Source: JBBDWK01 sp040902885 (GTDB taxonomy: Bacteria; Acidobacteriota; Terriglobia; Bryobacterales; Bryobacteraceae). From it: a stretch of DNA of 64,000 bases. Under the pieces are notes generated by a model. That model was given only the letters and a program-made list of their open reading frames with translations, was not told where the DNA came from and did not search any database. How positions within the stretch are numbered: position 1 is the stretch's first letter; the number at the start of each line of letters is the position of its first letter. The position numbers and the translations under genes are program-made. Below are positions 44,868 to 53,918 of the stretch, one piece after another. Location of the stretch: assembly GCA_040902885.1 (NCBI GenBank), contig JBBDWK010000101.1:8589-72588 (forward strand), written 5' to 3'.

Positions 44868-46158
44868 GTTCTGATATCGGAACCCAGATACTGACAGCCA
44901 GACCGCCGTCCTTGCGATTGACGATTGAGAAGTCGCCGCCGGCGTGGCGCGCACGGGCACGCATCCCGACGATACCAAGGCTCGGAGTATCGCCTGGCTC
45001 CCTTGATGGGAGACCTCGCCCGTCGTCGGAGATAGTCAGCGTCAGGTGATCGCCGGTCTTCGCCAATTCAATGTCGGCTTTGGTCGCTCCGGAGTGGCGG
45101 GCGACATTGGTAAGCGCTTCCTGCGCCACCCGGAACAGATGCGTCTCCACATCCTCGTCCAGTCTGCCGCTGAAATCCAGCCTGCATCCGACGGCAATCC
45201 CGGTACGCCGCGAAAAATTCTCCGCAAGCCATTGGAGGCTGGCAGTAAGACCGAAGTCGTCCAGAATCACGGGGCGAAGCAACTGCGATAGTTCTCGCAC
45301 ATTGTTGATGCAATCATCCACCACGATGATTGCGTCGTCACGGCGGCTCGCCAGGTTCGCCGGATCGAGAGCTTCAATGTTGGCCCTCAGCGCCGTCAGC
45401 CCTTGGCCCAGCTCGTCATGGAGTTCATGCGAAAATCGGCGCGCCGCGTCTTCCTGTCCCTTCAGCATCTGCCAGGATACACGGTTGAGTTCGCTTGCCT
45501 GTTTCTGAGTGTCGCGAAACAACTGTGCCACTGTTCGGATAGTCAGGAGCGATCCCAACAGCGCGAGCACTACGCAAGCTCCCAGCAGCAGAACCGACTC
45601 TTGCATGAGATCTCCGGCATTCACGGAGATGGCGGTGTCAGCGGACAGCGCCCGTTGCGAACTGGCCTCCGACAGCTTGCCGGCCAAATCCACGACCCTC
45701 TGATGGGAGTGGACCAGAGGGCGGAGCGAAGCATCGTCAATATCGTCGCGCGCAAGCAGCTTTCGCGCTTCGGCGGAAAAGGTTCGCGCCGATTGCGCCA
45801 AATCCCGCCACAAATGAGCGCGTGGCCGATCGCCGGCGTCCAGGGCGATCTGAGCAAGCTTGCTGTCCGCTTCGCCGAGCCGCTGCATTAGCAAACCCGC
45901 ATTCGCGGACTCCGGCTCATGTGTCAACTGAAGCAGGACGGAGTTCAGAACGGCCTGCTCTCCGCGAATTTCATCCATCAACCGCGCGGCGAGCGCTTGC
46001 TCGCGAATGAGGGCTTCCGCGTGAAACTGAATGGCGCGGCCATTCTGAAGGGCGACGCTGCCGGCCGCAAGAAGAAAAACCAGGACCAAACCGAATCCGG
46101 TCAACAGCACGTTCACGATGGTTCTGTGGGTAACGCGCCGGGCAAATACTACGGGCAT
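44857..46158 (-). CDS. NarX-type membrane histidine kinase (HisKA_3/HATPase)
   Basis: 433 residues. TM1 at about 15-35, a periplasmic four-helix-type sensor region (about 40-185), TM2 at about 187-207. HisKA_3 dimerisation helix with phospho-acceptor His244 (RFSHELHDELGQGLTAL), N-box RVAQEALTNVARHS, and G1 box ISDDGRGL with GIVGMRARA. Phosphorylates the overlapping response regulator. The sensor region resembles CHASE3-like helical bundles; ligand unknown. Confidence 0.92.
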   Translation of the reverse strand: MPVVFARRVTHRTIVNVLLTGFGLVLVFLLAAGSVALQNGRAIQFHAEALIREQALAARLMDEIRGEQAVLNSVLLQLTHEPESANAGLLMQRLGEADSKLAQIALDAGDRPRAHLWRDLAQSARTFSAEARKLLARDDIDDASLRPLVHSHQRVVDLAGKLSEASSQRALSADTAISVNAGDLMQESVLLLGACVVLALLGSLLTIRTVAQLFRDTQKQASELNRVSWQMLKGQEDAARRFSHELHDELGQGLTALRANIEALDPANLASRRDDAIIVVDDCINNVRELSQLLRPVILDDFGLTASLQWLAENFSRRTGIAVGCRLDFSGRLDEDVETHLFRVAQEALTNVARHSGATKADIELAKTGDHLTLTISDDGRGLPSREPGDTPSLGIVGMRARARHAGGDFSIVNRKDGGLAVSIWVPISEHAE

Positions 46159-46276
46159 GAGAGTCGGCGATAGGAACTATATAGTCAGTTTACTGCAACT
46201 CCGCCGGGCAGCCTGTGAGCGGGCGTGTGTTGGGTCACGCGAATGGTAACGACCAATCGCGCATCGCAACAACAGC

Positions 46277-47182
46277 CTAGTTCCCCTTGGGTAGTATCAC
46301 CAGGCCCCGCACATCCGGCAGGTCGAGCCGGAACAGCGCGCCTTCGCTCGACTGTTCGTCGCCCAGGGCGCCCGTGATGTAGAGTTGGTTCATACGTGGC
46401 CCGCCGAAAGCGACGTTGCTGGTGGTCAGATTGCCGCCGGGCAGGCTGCGGAGGAGCTTTCCTTTCAGGTCCAGCACCTGAACCTGCCGCATGCCGTAGT
46501 GCGCCACGTACAAGTTCCCTTTCTCATCCAGACACATGCCATCGGGTTGGTTGTCGATCTGACCGTTCCCGGCCTTGGGCAGGCCGGCGAAAACCCGCAT
46601 CGGCCCGAGTTTGCCCGGCGCGATAACCTCGTAGGCGAGAATCCGGTTGCGCTTGCTCTCGGCCAGCAGCAGTGTCTTGCCGTCGGGCCGGAGCACCAAG
46701 CCATTCGGAAAGAATAACTTATCGGCCGCCAAGTGGGTCTTGCCCGCCGCGTCCACGTAGTGCAGCGTGCCTACCGGCCTCTCCCGGGAGCCGCCCGGGT
46801 CGGAGAAATAGAAGCCGCCATTGGGATCCAGAGTCAGATCGTTGGGACCGCGCAAGGGTTTTCCATCGCATTCGGACGAAGCTTTGCCTATGACTTCGCC
46901 CTTGGCACTGAGGCGCAGCACGGCGTGTTGGCTGGCATCGCAAACCAGGTGCGTGCCATCCGCCAGAATCTTATGGCCGTTCGGCGCGCCGGTCTTCGCC
47001 CAGACGGAGGTCTTCCCGTCCGGTGTCACCAGGGTAATGACGCCGCGGTGAGACATGTAGGCGTTGCCGGAATGGTCGAAGACGATGCCTTCGGTATAGT
47101 TCGGCACCCGCGCCACCTCAACCGGCTTCGGGTCGTTTGCAGCAAAGAGCGCCAAAGCGGCGAGCCCGGCAGACAGTCGCAT
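46277..47182 (-). CDS. SMP-30/gluconolactonase-like beta-propeller protein, exported
   Basis: 301 residues with a short signal peptide (MRLSAGLAALALFAA). Six-bladed propeller repeats, with the Ca2+/substrate residues of the SMP-30/LRE family: YTEGIVFDHSG (Glu), GPNDLTLDPNGGFYFSD (Asn-Asp), FPNGLVLRPDG (Asn) and QPDGMCLDEKGNLYV (Asp). Hydrolyses sugar lactones such as gluconolactone. Divergent from nadB with 66 bp between start codons. No pathway partner nearby. Confidence 0.9.
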   Translation of the reverse strand: MRLSAGLAALALFAANDPKPVEVARVPNYTEGIVFDHSGNAYMSHRGVITLVTPDGKTSVWAKTGAPNGHKILADGTHLVCDASQHAVLRLSAKGEVIGKASSECDGKPLRGPNDLTLDPNGGFYFSDPGGSRERPVGTLHYVDAAGKTHLAADKLFFPNGLVLRPDGKTLLLAESKRNRILAYEVIAPGKLGPMRVFAGLPKAGNGQIDNQPDGMCLDEKGNLYVAHYGMRQVQVLDLKGKLLRSLPGGNLTTSNVAFGGPRMNQLYITGALGDEQSSEGALFRLDLPDVRGLVILPKGN

Positions 47183-47248
47183 AAATTCTCCCCATACAGC
47201 ATAACCCGCGCGCGCCCGTAAAGCAGACTGTTAGAATGGGTTATCAAG

Positions 47249-48775
47249 GTGAATCCGGATTTCCTAGTGATCGGCGCGGGGGTTGCGGGATTGCGCGCCG
47301 CAATCGAACTTTCCCAGGCAGGCGAAGTTTTGGTGGTGGCGAAGGACAGCTTGCGCGAGTCCTCCTCCGAATATGCCCAGGGCGGGATTGCGGCGGCGCT
47401 GAGCGACGACGACGAAGTGGAGTTGCACGAACAGGACACCATCGCCGCCGGAGACGGGCTTTGCAATCCGGCCGCGGTACGCACCCTGGTGGAGCACGGC
47501 CCCGCCGCCATTCAGGAGCTGATCGAGTGGGGCGCCGAATTCGACCGCGCCGGCGCGCGCCTGGCCTTCACCCGCGAAGCCGCCCATAGCCGCAGCCGGG
47601 TGCTGCACGCGCACGGCGATTCCACGGGCCGCGAGATTGCGCGCACGTTGTACCGCAAGGCGTCGTCCCTTCCGAACGTCCAGTTCCGCAGTTTTTCGGC
47701 GACCACGGACCTGCTGGTGAACGACGACGGCGAGGTGGGCGGCGCGATTGTCTTCGACCAGGGCACGAGCACCGCGACGGCCATCGCCGCGCGCGCCGTC
47801 CTGCTGGCTTCCGGCGGTTTAGGCCGAGTCTACCGCGAGACCACCAACCCCGACGTGACAACCGGCGACGGAGTGGCCATGGCGTGGAGGGCCGGCGCGG
47901 CCATCTCCGATATCGAGTTCGTCCAATTTCACCCCACCGCGCTGCACGTGGAAGGCGCGCCCCGGTTCCTGCTTTCCGAGGCGCTGCGCGGCGAAGGAGC
48001 CTGGCTGCTCAACGGGCAGGGCGAGCGCTTCACCGACGAACTGGCGCCGCGCGACGTGGTGGCGCGGGCCCTCCTTCGGGAAATCGCCCGCGCCAACGCG
48101 CCGCACGTCTATCTGGACATCTCCCATCGCGGCGCGGAGTGGGTCCGCGAGCGGTTCCCGCGAATCCACGCGACGTGCTTGAAGTACGGCGTGGATATTG
48201 CGGCCGGGCCGGCGCCCGTTCATCCCGCCGCGCACTATGCGATGGGCGGCGTGCGCACGGACCTCGACGGCCGGACTGACGTGAATGGTTTATTCGCGGC
48301 GGGCGAGGTGGCCTGCACGGGCGTCCACGGGGCCAACCGTTTGGCGAGCAACAGCCTGCTCGAAGGCGTGGTCTTCGGCAAGCGGGCCGGCGAGGCCATG
48401 CGGGAAGCCGGAACCTCGCGGGCGGCGGCGGGCCCCCTTCCCGAATTGCCTTTCCCCGAAGCCGCCGAGTCTGAAATTCGATCGCTTACCTGGGACTCCT
48501 GCGGCATCCTGCGCTCGGGCAGCGCACTGGACGCGGCTTTGAAGCGCCTCACGTCCTGCGCTTTCCGGACGCTTCGCAGTCCCAGCCTCGCGGATTACGA
48601 GCGGCGCAACATCCACCTTGTCGCTGTGCTGATCGCCGAGGCCGCTTCCGCGCGGAAGGAAAGCCGCGGAGCGCACTACCGAATCGACTATCCTGAAAGA
48701 AGCCCCGCATTTCGAAAACATTCCGTTCTTGCCGGGCAGCGGCTCTTAAGACACCATGAAATCCAGTTTTGTTAA
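47249..48775 (+). CDS. nadB: L-aspartate oxidase
   Basis: 508 residues from GTG 47249; a TAGAAT -10-like box at 47232-47237 leaves a very short leader. FAD-binding GAGVAGLRAAIEL, the signature SSSEYAQGGIAAAL, the substrate-site segment HSRSRVLHAHGDSTGREI and QFHPTAL, and HPAAHYAMGGVRTDL are all in place. The C-terminal helical domain is normal except that the last about 20 residues look unrelated. Oxidises L-aspartate to iminoaspartate, first step of de novo NAD synthesis. nadA and nadC are not in the window. The next gene overlaps by 20 nt. Confidence 0.95.
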   Translation: MNPDFLVIGAGVAGLRAAIELSQAGEVLVVAKDSLRESSSEYAQGGIAAALSDDDEVELHEQDTIAAGDGLCNPAAVRTLVEHGPAAIQELIEWGAEFDRAGARLAFTREAAHSRSRVLHAHGDSTGREIARTLYRKASSLPNVQFRSFSATTDLLVNDDGEVGGAIVFDQGTSTATAIAARAVLLASGGLGRVYRETTNPDVTTGDGVAMAWRAGAAISDIEFVQFHPTALHVEGAPRFLLSEALRGEGAWLLNGQGERFTDELAPRDVVARALLREIARANAPHVYLDISHRGAEWVRERFPRIHATCLKYGVDIAAGPAPVHPAAHYAMGGVRTDLDGRTDVNGLFAAGEVACTGVHGANRLASNSLLEGVVFGKRAGEAMREAGTSRAAAGPLPELPFPEAAESEIRSLTWDSCGILRSGSALDAALKRLTSCAFRTLRSPSLADYERRNIHLVAVLIAEAASARKESRGAHYRIDYPERSPAFRKHSVLAGQRLLRHHEIQFC

Positions 48776-50021
48776 ACAGCAGGCCGTGCCCATGTGCGCG
48801 CTGCTGTTCCTGGCCGCCGGGCCCATTCGCGAGATGGGGCCGTACGCTCTCCTATGGACGGCTCCGGCGATCCTGCTGGCGGCGATGCTGATTGCCTGGG
48901 CGGCGGAATCCGCCCAGTTTTTTATCGCCCAGGGTTTTGCGCTGGCCATTCTGGCGTGGCTGCAGACTTTGCCCGAGTTCGCGGTGGAGGCGGTGCTGGC
49001 CTGGAAGCAGGAGGTTCCTCTGCTTCTCGCGGGCCTGACGGGAGCGCTCCGCCTGCTGACGGGCCTGGGATGGCCGCTCATTTACTTCACCGCCGCAATG
49101 TTCTACCGGCGCCGCTACAAGCGGCCCCTCGGCCAGATTCGGCTCGAAGACGAGCACTGCATTGAGGTGGTCGGTCTGCTGGCCTGCATGGCCTACGCGA
49201 CCGTAATCTGGTACAAAGCCAGCCTGGGCCTGTTCGATGCCGCCGTGCTGATCCTGATCTACGTGGCTTACCTGCTGGTTCTGAGCCGTATGCCGGCGCA
49301 GGAAGCGGAGGGCATCGAGGATCTCGAGATGATTCCGCGCTCCATCGTGACCTCGCGCCGGGCAGTGCGAAACGCGCTGATTATCGGCCTGTTCCTCGCG
49401 GGCGGGGGAATCATCTACTATGCCGCCGAGCCGTTCCTGGGCAGCCTGCTGGGGGCCTCCGCGGCGCTGGGAATTCCGAGCTTCGTCTTCGTTCAGTGGG
49501 TGGCGCCGTTCGTTTCCGAATTCCCCGAAAAAGTCTCGGCATTCTACTGGGCGCGGACGGTCAGCAAGGCCTCCATGGCGCTCATGAACATGGTCTCGAG
49601 CAACGTGAACCAGTGGACTCTGCTGGCCGCCATGCTGCCGATCGTGTTCTCCGTCAGCCGGGGGACTCCCTCGACCATCCCCTTCGACGAACAGCAGCAG
49701 CTCGAAATTCTCATGACCTTGGGACAGTCGCTTGTGGGGGCCATCTTCCTGCTGAACATGAAGCTTACCTGGTGGGAGGCGGCATCCCTGTTCGGCCTCT
49801 GGTTCGTGCAGTTTGCACTCTCCCCGGTGACGCCCGGACCGGGCTTCTGGGGCACGCTGGCCGAGCACATTCACTGGTACATTACCGTCGCCTACCTGGT
49901 CTGGGCTGGTGCGGAGATCCTGCGCATGCTTATGGGGAGGCGGAAGCCGCTCGCGTTCCATCTCTTTGTCCATGCGTGGAGGACGCACGTTTCTCCCACA
50001 CGGGATAGAATTAAAAGATAG
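48756..50021 (+). CDS. CaCA-superfamily (sodium/calcium exchanger-like) membrane protein
   Basis: 421 residues, about 11-12 hydrophobic helices in two halves. The two alpha-repeats are recognisable as LQTLPEFAVEAVLAW (about 70-84) and VAPFVSEFPEKVSAFYWA (about 249-266), where the acidic residue after Pro/Ser binds the cation in Na+/Ca2+ exchangers (GTSLPE-like). A hydrophilic loop (EAEGIEDLEMIP) separates the halves. Substrate may be Ca2+ or another cation. Overlaps the end of nadB by 20 nt and ends 6 bp before hslV. Confidence 0.75.
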   Translation: MKSSFVKQQAVPMCALLFLAAGPIREMGPYALLWTAPAILLAAMLIAWAAESAQFFIAQGFALAILAWLQTLPEFAVEAVLAWKQEVPLLLAGLTGALRLLTGLGWPLIYFTAAMFYRRRYKRPLGQIRLEDEHCIEVVGLLACMAYATVIWYKASLGLFDAAVLILIYVAYLLVLSRMPAQEAEGIEDLEMIPRSIVTSRRAVRNALIIGLFLAGGGIIYYAAEPFLGSLLGASAALGIPSFVFVQWVAPFVSEFPEKVSAFYWARTVSKASMALMNMVSSNVNQWTLLAAMLPIVFSVSRGTPSTIPFDEQQQLEILMTLGQSLVGAIFLLNMKLTWWEAASLFGLWFVQFALSPVTPGPGFWGTLAEHIHWYITVAYLVWAGAEILRMLMGRRKPLAFHLFVHAWRTHVSPTRDRIKR

Positions 50022-50027
50022 GAAAAA

Positions 50028-50567
50028 ATGAAGCAAGCTATACGTTCCACGACGGTGATCTGCGTCCGCCGGGACGGAAAAGTGGTCATGGCCGCCGACG
50101 GCCAGGTGACCCTGGGACATGAAGTGCTGAAGGCCGGCGCGAAGAAAGTGCGCCGTCTTTACAATGAGAAGGTGCTGGCCGGCTTCGCCGGGTCCACCGC
50201 CGACGCCTTTTCGCTGTTCGCGCGCTTCGAGACCAAACTGGAGCAGTACAACGGCAATCTCTCGCGCAGTGTAGTGGAGCTTGCCAAGGACTGGCGCACG
50301 GACAAGGTCCTGAGACATCTGGAGGCGATGCTGGTTGTGGCGGACACCGGCATGACGTACATGGTGAGCGGCAACGGAGATGTCATCGAGCCGGACGAGG
50401 GCGTGGCGGCCATCGGATCGGGCGGACCTTTCGCCAACGCCGCGGCTACCGCTCTGCTGCGCAACACGAAACTTTCGGCCCGCCTCGTGGCGGAACAGGC
50501 CATGGATATCGCAGCCAAAATCTGTATCTATACGAATCACAACTTTACCTATGAGGAGCTGGGCTAA
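50028..50567 (+). CDS. hslV: ATP-dependent protease subunit HslV
   Basis: 179 residues; AGGA before the ATG. The proteasome-type core starts STTVICVRRDGKVVMAADGQVTLGHE, so the catalytic N-terminal Thr is Thr8 and a 7-residue propeptide must be removed, slightly longer than the single Met of E. coli HslV. GSGGPFANAAATAL is the conserved later motif. Forms the dodecameric peptidase that docks with HslU. 1 bp before hslU. Confidence 0.96.
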   Translation: MKQAIRSTTVICVRRDGKVVMAADGQVTLGHEVLKAGAKKVRRLYNEKVLAGFAGSTADAFSLFARFETKLEQYNGNLSRSVVELAKDWRTDKVLRHLEAMLVVADTGMTYMVSGNGDVIEPDEGVAAIGSGGPFANAAATALLRNTKLSARLVAEQAMDIAAKICIYTNHNFTYEELG

Positions 50568-50568
50568 C

Positions 50569-51927
50569 ATGGTGATCTATCTTCCCAGCCAATCCACCGA
50601 CGAAGAGCCTTTGCTTGACGAACTGACGCCGCGCGAGATCGTCCGCGAGCTGGACAAGCACGTTATCGGCCAGGCCGACGCCAAGCGCGCCGTGGCCGTT
50701 GCCCTGCGCAACCGCATCCGCCGCCAGAAACTTCCGGCGGAGATGGCCGAAGAGGTCATGCCCAAGAACATTCTCATGATCGGGCCGACGGGCGTGGGCA
50801 AGACCGAGCTGGCGCGGCGTCTGGCGAGGCTCGCCAATTCGCCCTTCCTCAAGGTGGAGGCCAGTAAGTTTACCGAAGTGGGCTATGTGGGGCGCGATGT
50901 GGAGTCGATGATCCGGGATCTGCTCGACATCGCCATCGACATGGTACGCGAGGAACGCCTGGAAGAAGTTGCCGATCGCGCCGAGGCCAACGCCGAAGAG
51001 CGCCTTCTCGACCTCTTGATGCCGCCCCAACCCGAGGCCAGCGCCACCGGGGAGCGAAGCCGCGAGAAGATGCGGGAAAAGCTCCGCGACGGCAAGCTCG
51101 ACGAGCGCATGGTGGAGGTCGACGTGAAGGACCGCGGCCCCACGTTCGAGATCACCACCAACACCGGGGTCGAAGAGATGGACGTCAACCTGAAGGACTT
51201 CGTCTCCAACGTCTTCGGCCAGCGCAGCCGGAAGCGCAAGATGCGCGTTGCCGAAGCGCTCGACTATCTGGTGCAGGAAGAAGAGCAGAAGCTGATCGAT
51301 ATGGACCAGGTGACGCGCGTGGCTATCGAGCGGCTGGAGACCAACGGCATTATCTTCCTCGACGAGGTGGACAAGATCGCCGGCCGCGAAAGCGGGCACG
51401 GGCCGGACGTGAGCCGCGAGGGCGTGCAGCGCGATATTCTGCCGATCGTGGAAGGAACCACAGTGAACACACGCTATGGTTTCGTGCGCACGGACCACAT
51501 CCTGTTCATTGCAGCGGGCGCGTTCCACGTTTCCAAGCCGAGCGACCTGATTCCCGAACTGCAGGGCCGCTTCCCGATCCGTGTGGAGCTGAAGTCGCTC
51601 ACAGTAGAAGATTTCATCCGCATTTTGAAGGAGCCGAAGAACGCCCTGTCCAAGCAGTACGTGGCGCTGATGGAGACCGAGGGTATTAAGCTGAACCTGA
51701 CCGACGATGCGCTCGAAGAAGTGGCGCGATTCGCGGCCAGGGTCAACGAAAGCTCGGAGAACATCGGCGCGCGGCGTCTGCACACCATCATGGAGAAGCT
51801 CCTCGAAGAGATCTCTTTTGAAGGCCCGGACCTGAAAAAGAAGAACGTCAAGGTGGACGCCATTTACGTGCGGAAGCAGCTCGCCGATATCGTCAAGGAC
51901 CAGGATCTGAGCCGGTACATTTTATGA
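50569..51927 (+). CDS. hslU: HslUV protease ATPase subunit HslU
   Basis: Start at ATG 50569 (MVIYLPS), 1 bp after the hslV stop, with GAGGAG upstream; the open frame to 50380 is inside hslV. 452 residues. Walker A GPTGVGKTE, Walker B IIFLDEVDKI, the pore segment EVGYVGRDVES, intermediate I-domain (about 110-240) and the C-terminal end DLSRYIL whose tail inserts into HslV. Unfolds substrates for HslV. Confidence 0.97.
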   Translation: MVIYLPSQSTDEEPLLDELTPREIVRELDKHVIGQADAKRAVAVALRNRIRRQKLPAEMAEEVMPKNILMIGPTGVGKTELARRLARLANSPFLKVEASKFTEVGYVGRDVESMIRDLLDIAIDMVREERLEEVADRAEANAEERLLDLLMPPQPEASATGERSREKMREKLRDGKLDERMVEVDVKDRGPTFEITTNTGVEEMDVNLKDFVSNVFGQRSRKRKMRVAEALDYLVQEEEQKLIDMDQVTRVAIERLETNGIIFLDEVDKIAGRESGHGPDVSREGVQRDILPIVEGTTVNTRYGFVRTDHILFIAAGAFHVSKPSDLIPELQGRFPIRVELKSLTVEDFIRILKEPKNALSKQYVALMETEGIKLNLTDDALEEVARFAARVNESSENIGARRLHTIMEKLLEEISFEGPDLKKKNVKVDAIYVRKQLADIVKDQDLSRYIL

Positions 51928-51936
51928 GCGTGCGTT

Positions 51937-52935
51937 ATGGCACAGAGCCGCGCGCGTAAGCAAGCGATCCTCACGATTGGCATGTTCCTGCTCCTGGCCG
52001 GCTGCGCCTATGTAGGCGAGCCGCTGCCGCCGCTGCTGCACATTCCGGAACGGGTCACCGATCTTACGGCGGTGCAGCGCGGCTCCAAAATCGCCATCCA
52101 GTTCACGCTGCCGGAGCTGACCACCGAGGGAACGCTCATCAAGCGGTTCGGCGAGGTGGACCTGCGCGCGGGTCCGGCCTCCGGAGAAACCTTCGATGCC
52201 GAGCGCTGGGCCGCCGGCGCAAAGCATCTCACAATTGTCGAAGCCGAGCGCGGCCGGGTGCGGCACGAGGTTCCGGTTCTCGATTGGGTCGGGCAGGAGG
52301 TGATGTTCGGAGTTCGGGTGGCGGGCGAAAGCGGGCGCGACATCGGATGGTCGAACTTCGCCGTCCTGGAAGTGATTGAGCCGCTGGACCGGCCGCGCGA
52401 GTTGAGCGTGGAGAATGTCGCGGAGGGCGTGCGCCTCACCTGGACCGGCACTTCCGCGGCTTATAGAATCTTCCGCCGCGGCGGCGGCGAGCAGGGTTTT
52501 GCCGCCGTCGCCAGTGTGAAGGGCCGGGAGTGGATCGACGGCGCTACCGAGTATGGGAAGCTCTATAGCTACTACATCCAGGCGGTAGGGGGTAAAGAGC
52601 CGAATCTGGCCGAAAGCGAGTTGTCTCTGCAGGTGGAGATCACTCCGGTGGACCGCTTCGCGCCCGCGCCCCCCAAGGGTTTGACGGCCATCGCCGGCGC
52701 AAACGGCATCGAGCTGGTCTGGGAGCGCAGCCAGGAGATGGACACCGCAGGTTATCGCGTGTACCGCGCGGAGGGAGAGGCCGCGCCCACGCCGCTCGAA
52801 GGCCCGCTGCAAGTCGCCAACTTCAGCGACCGGAACGTGAGGTCCGGCAAGCGGTACCGCTATGCGATTTCGGCGATTGACCGCGAGGGCAACGAGAGCG
52901 ATCCGTCGACGACCATCGCGGTTACGGCGCCTTGA
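51937..52935 (+). CDS. Lipoprotein with fibronectin type III-like repeats
   Basis: 332 residues. Lipobox LLAGC (Cys22 or so). Three beta-sandwich repeats: about 35-145, 150-235 (LSVENVAEGVRLTWTGTSAAYRIFR) and 240-330 (KGLTAIAGANGIELVWERSQEMDTAGYRVYR), the last two clear FN3 domains (W, YRVYR, Y at the expected strands). Function unknown; structural or envelope-associated. Lies 9 bp after hslU and its stop overlaps the start of the radical SAM gene, so it is part of the same transcription unit. Confidence 0.85.
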   Translation: MAQSRARKQAILTIGMFLLLAGCAYVGEPLPPLLHIPERVTDLTAVQRGSKIAIQFTLPELTTEGTLIKRFGEVDLRAGPASGETFDAERWAAGAKHLTIVEAERGRVRHEVPVLDWVGQEVMFGVRVAGESGRDIGWSNFAVLEVIEPLDRPRELSVENVAEGVRLTWTGTSAAYRIFRRGGGEQGFAAVASVKGREWIDGATEYGKLYSYYIQAVGGKEPNLAESELSLQVEITPVDRFAPAPPKGLTAIAGANGIELVWERSQEMDTAGYRVYRAEGEAAPTPLEGPLQVANFSDRNVRSGKRYRYAISAIDREGNESDPSTTIAVTAP

Positions 52936-53918
52936 GTAGTCCCATGCCCCGAGTAGACGAGCTATCCGGCATCGCGAAAATGGCGGCGGAAAGTCCGCTG
53001 ATTGAAGCCAAAAGCCGCGTACAGTACTTCGAGATCGCCGCGCGCAGCCTGCTGAACCGCTCCAAACCCAATCTGCCGTTCCGCTGGACCATCAATCCCT
53101 ATCGAGGGTGCGAGTTCGGCTGCGTATACTGCTACGCGCGGTACACCCACGAGTTCATGGGATTGGAGGATGGGCGCGACTTCGAGGACAAGATATATGC
53201 CAAGGCGGCAGTGGCCGAAACCCTGAGGCGCGAGTTGCGGAAGATTGGCCGGGAAGAGCCGATCGCCATCGGCACCGCGACCGATCCTTACCAGCCCGCC
53301 GAGCGGCGCTACGGCAAGACCCGCGCGATCCTCGAGGTCTTCGCCGGCGAGCGCGGCCGCCATCTTTCCATCACCACCAAATCGGATTTGGTGACGCGCG
53401 ACCTGCCGCTGCTTGTGGAGGTCGCTCGAGCCAACGTGCTGAGCGTTAACTTAACGGTCACCACCATGGACACGGATCTGGCGCGCATGTTCGAGCCGCG
53501 CGCGCCGCGTCCGGATCTGCGGATCGCGGCAGTCGAGGCGCTGGCGAAAGCCGGCGTGTGCGTAGGCGTGTTCCCCAACCCGGTCATGCCGCTGCTCACC
53601 GATTCGGATGAGAACCTGAACTCCGTGGCAGCCGCGGCCGCCCGCGCCGGCGCGCAATATTTTGGCGGAGGCGTGTTGTTCCTCATGCCGGCCGCGCAGA
53701 AGGTCTTCTTTCCGTTCCTCCAAGAGCGTTATCCCCATCTCGCGGGTATCTATCGCGACCGCTATGAGCGCAATCCTTATGTGCGCGGCCGGTATACGGA
53801 GCGCCTGCGGGAGCGGATTCGCGCCGTAAGGGAGCGTCACGGCCTGCGGTCCGGCCCGGTGAATTACCGCCCGGAGCTTTGGGAAGGCGAGGCGCAAGGC
53901 AAACTGTTTGACGATTGA
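52932..53918 (+). CDS. Radical SAM protein, SPL/Rv2578c-like family
   Basis: 328 residues; TTG 52932 overlaps the preceding stop (TTGA), ATG 52944 is a possible alternative. CxxxCxxC cluster in NPYRGCEFGCVYCYAR near residue 60, followed by IAIGTATDPYQPAE, SITTKSDLVTRD and VSVNLTVTTMD, the strand pattern of the spore-photoproduct-lyase-related family. These [4Fe-4S] enzymes generate a 5'-deoxyadenosyl radical; the reaction of this branch is unknown. The 3' end overlaps queA by 11 nt. Confidence 0.9.
   Translation: MSSPMPRVDELSGIAKMAAESPLIEAKSRVQYFEIAARSLLNRSKPNLPFRWTINPYRGCEFGCVYCYARYTHEFMGLEDGRDFEDKIYAKAAVAETLRRELRKIGREEPIAIGTATDPYQPAERRYGKTRAILEVFAGERGRHLSITTKSDLVTRDLPLLVEVARANVLSVNLTVTTMDTDLARMFEPRAPRPDLRIAAVEALAKAGVCVGVFPNPVMPLLTDSDENLNSVAAAAARAGAQYFGGGVLFLMPAAQKVFFPFLQERYPHLAGIYRDRYERNPYVRGRYTERLRERIRAVRERHGLRSGPVNYRPELWEGEAQGKLFDD

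Noticed and set aside
48852..50570. 572-codon minus-strand open frame
   Set aside because: Antisense shadow of the CaCA-like gene and hslV; composition and lack of domains show it is not coding.
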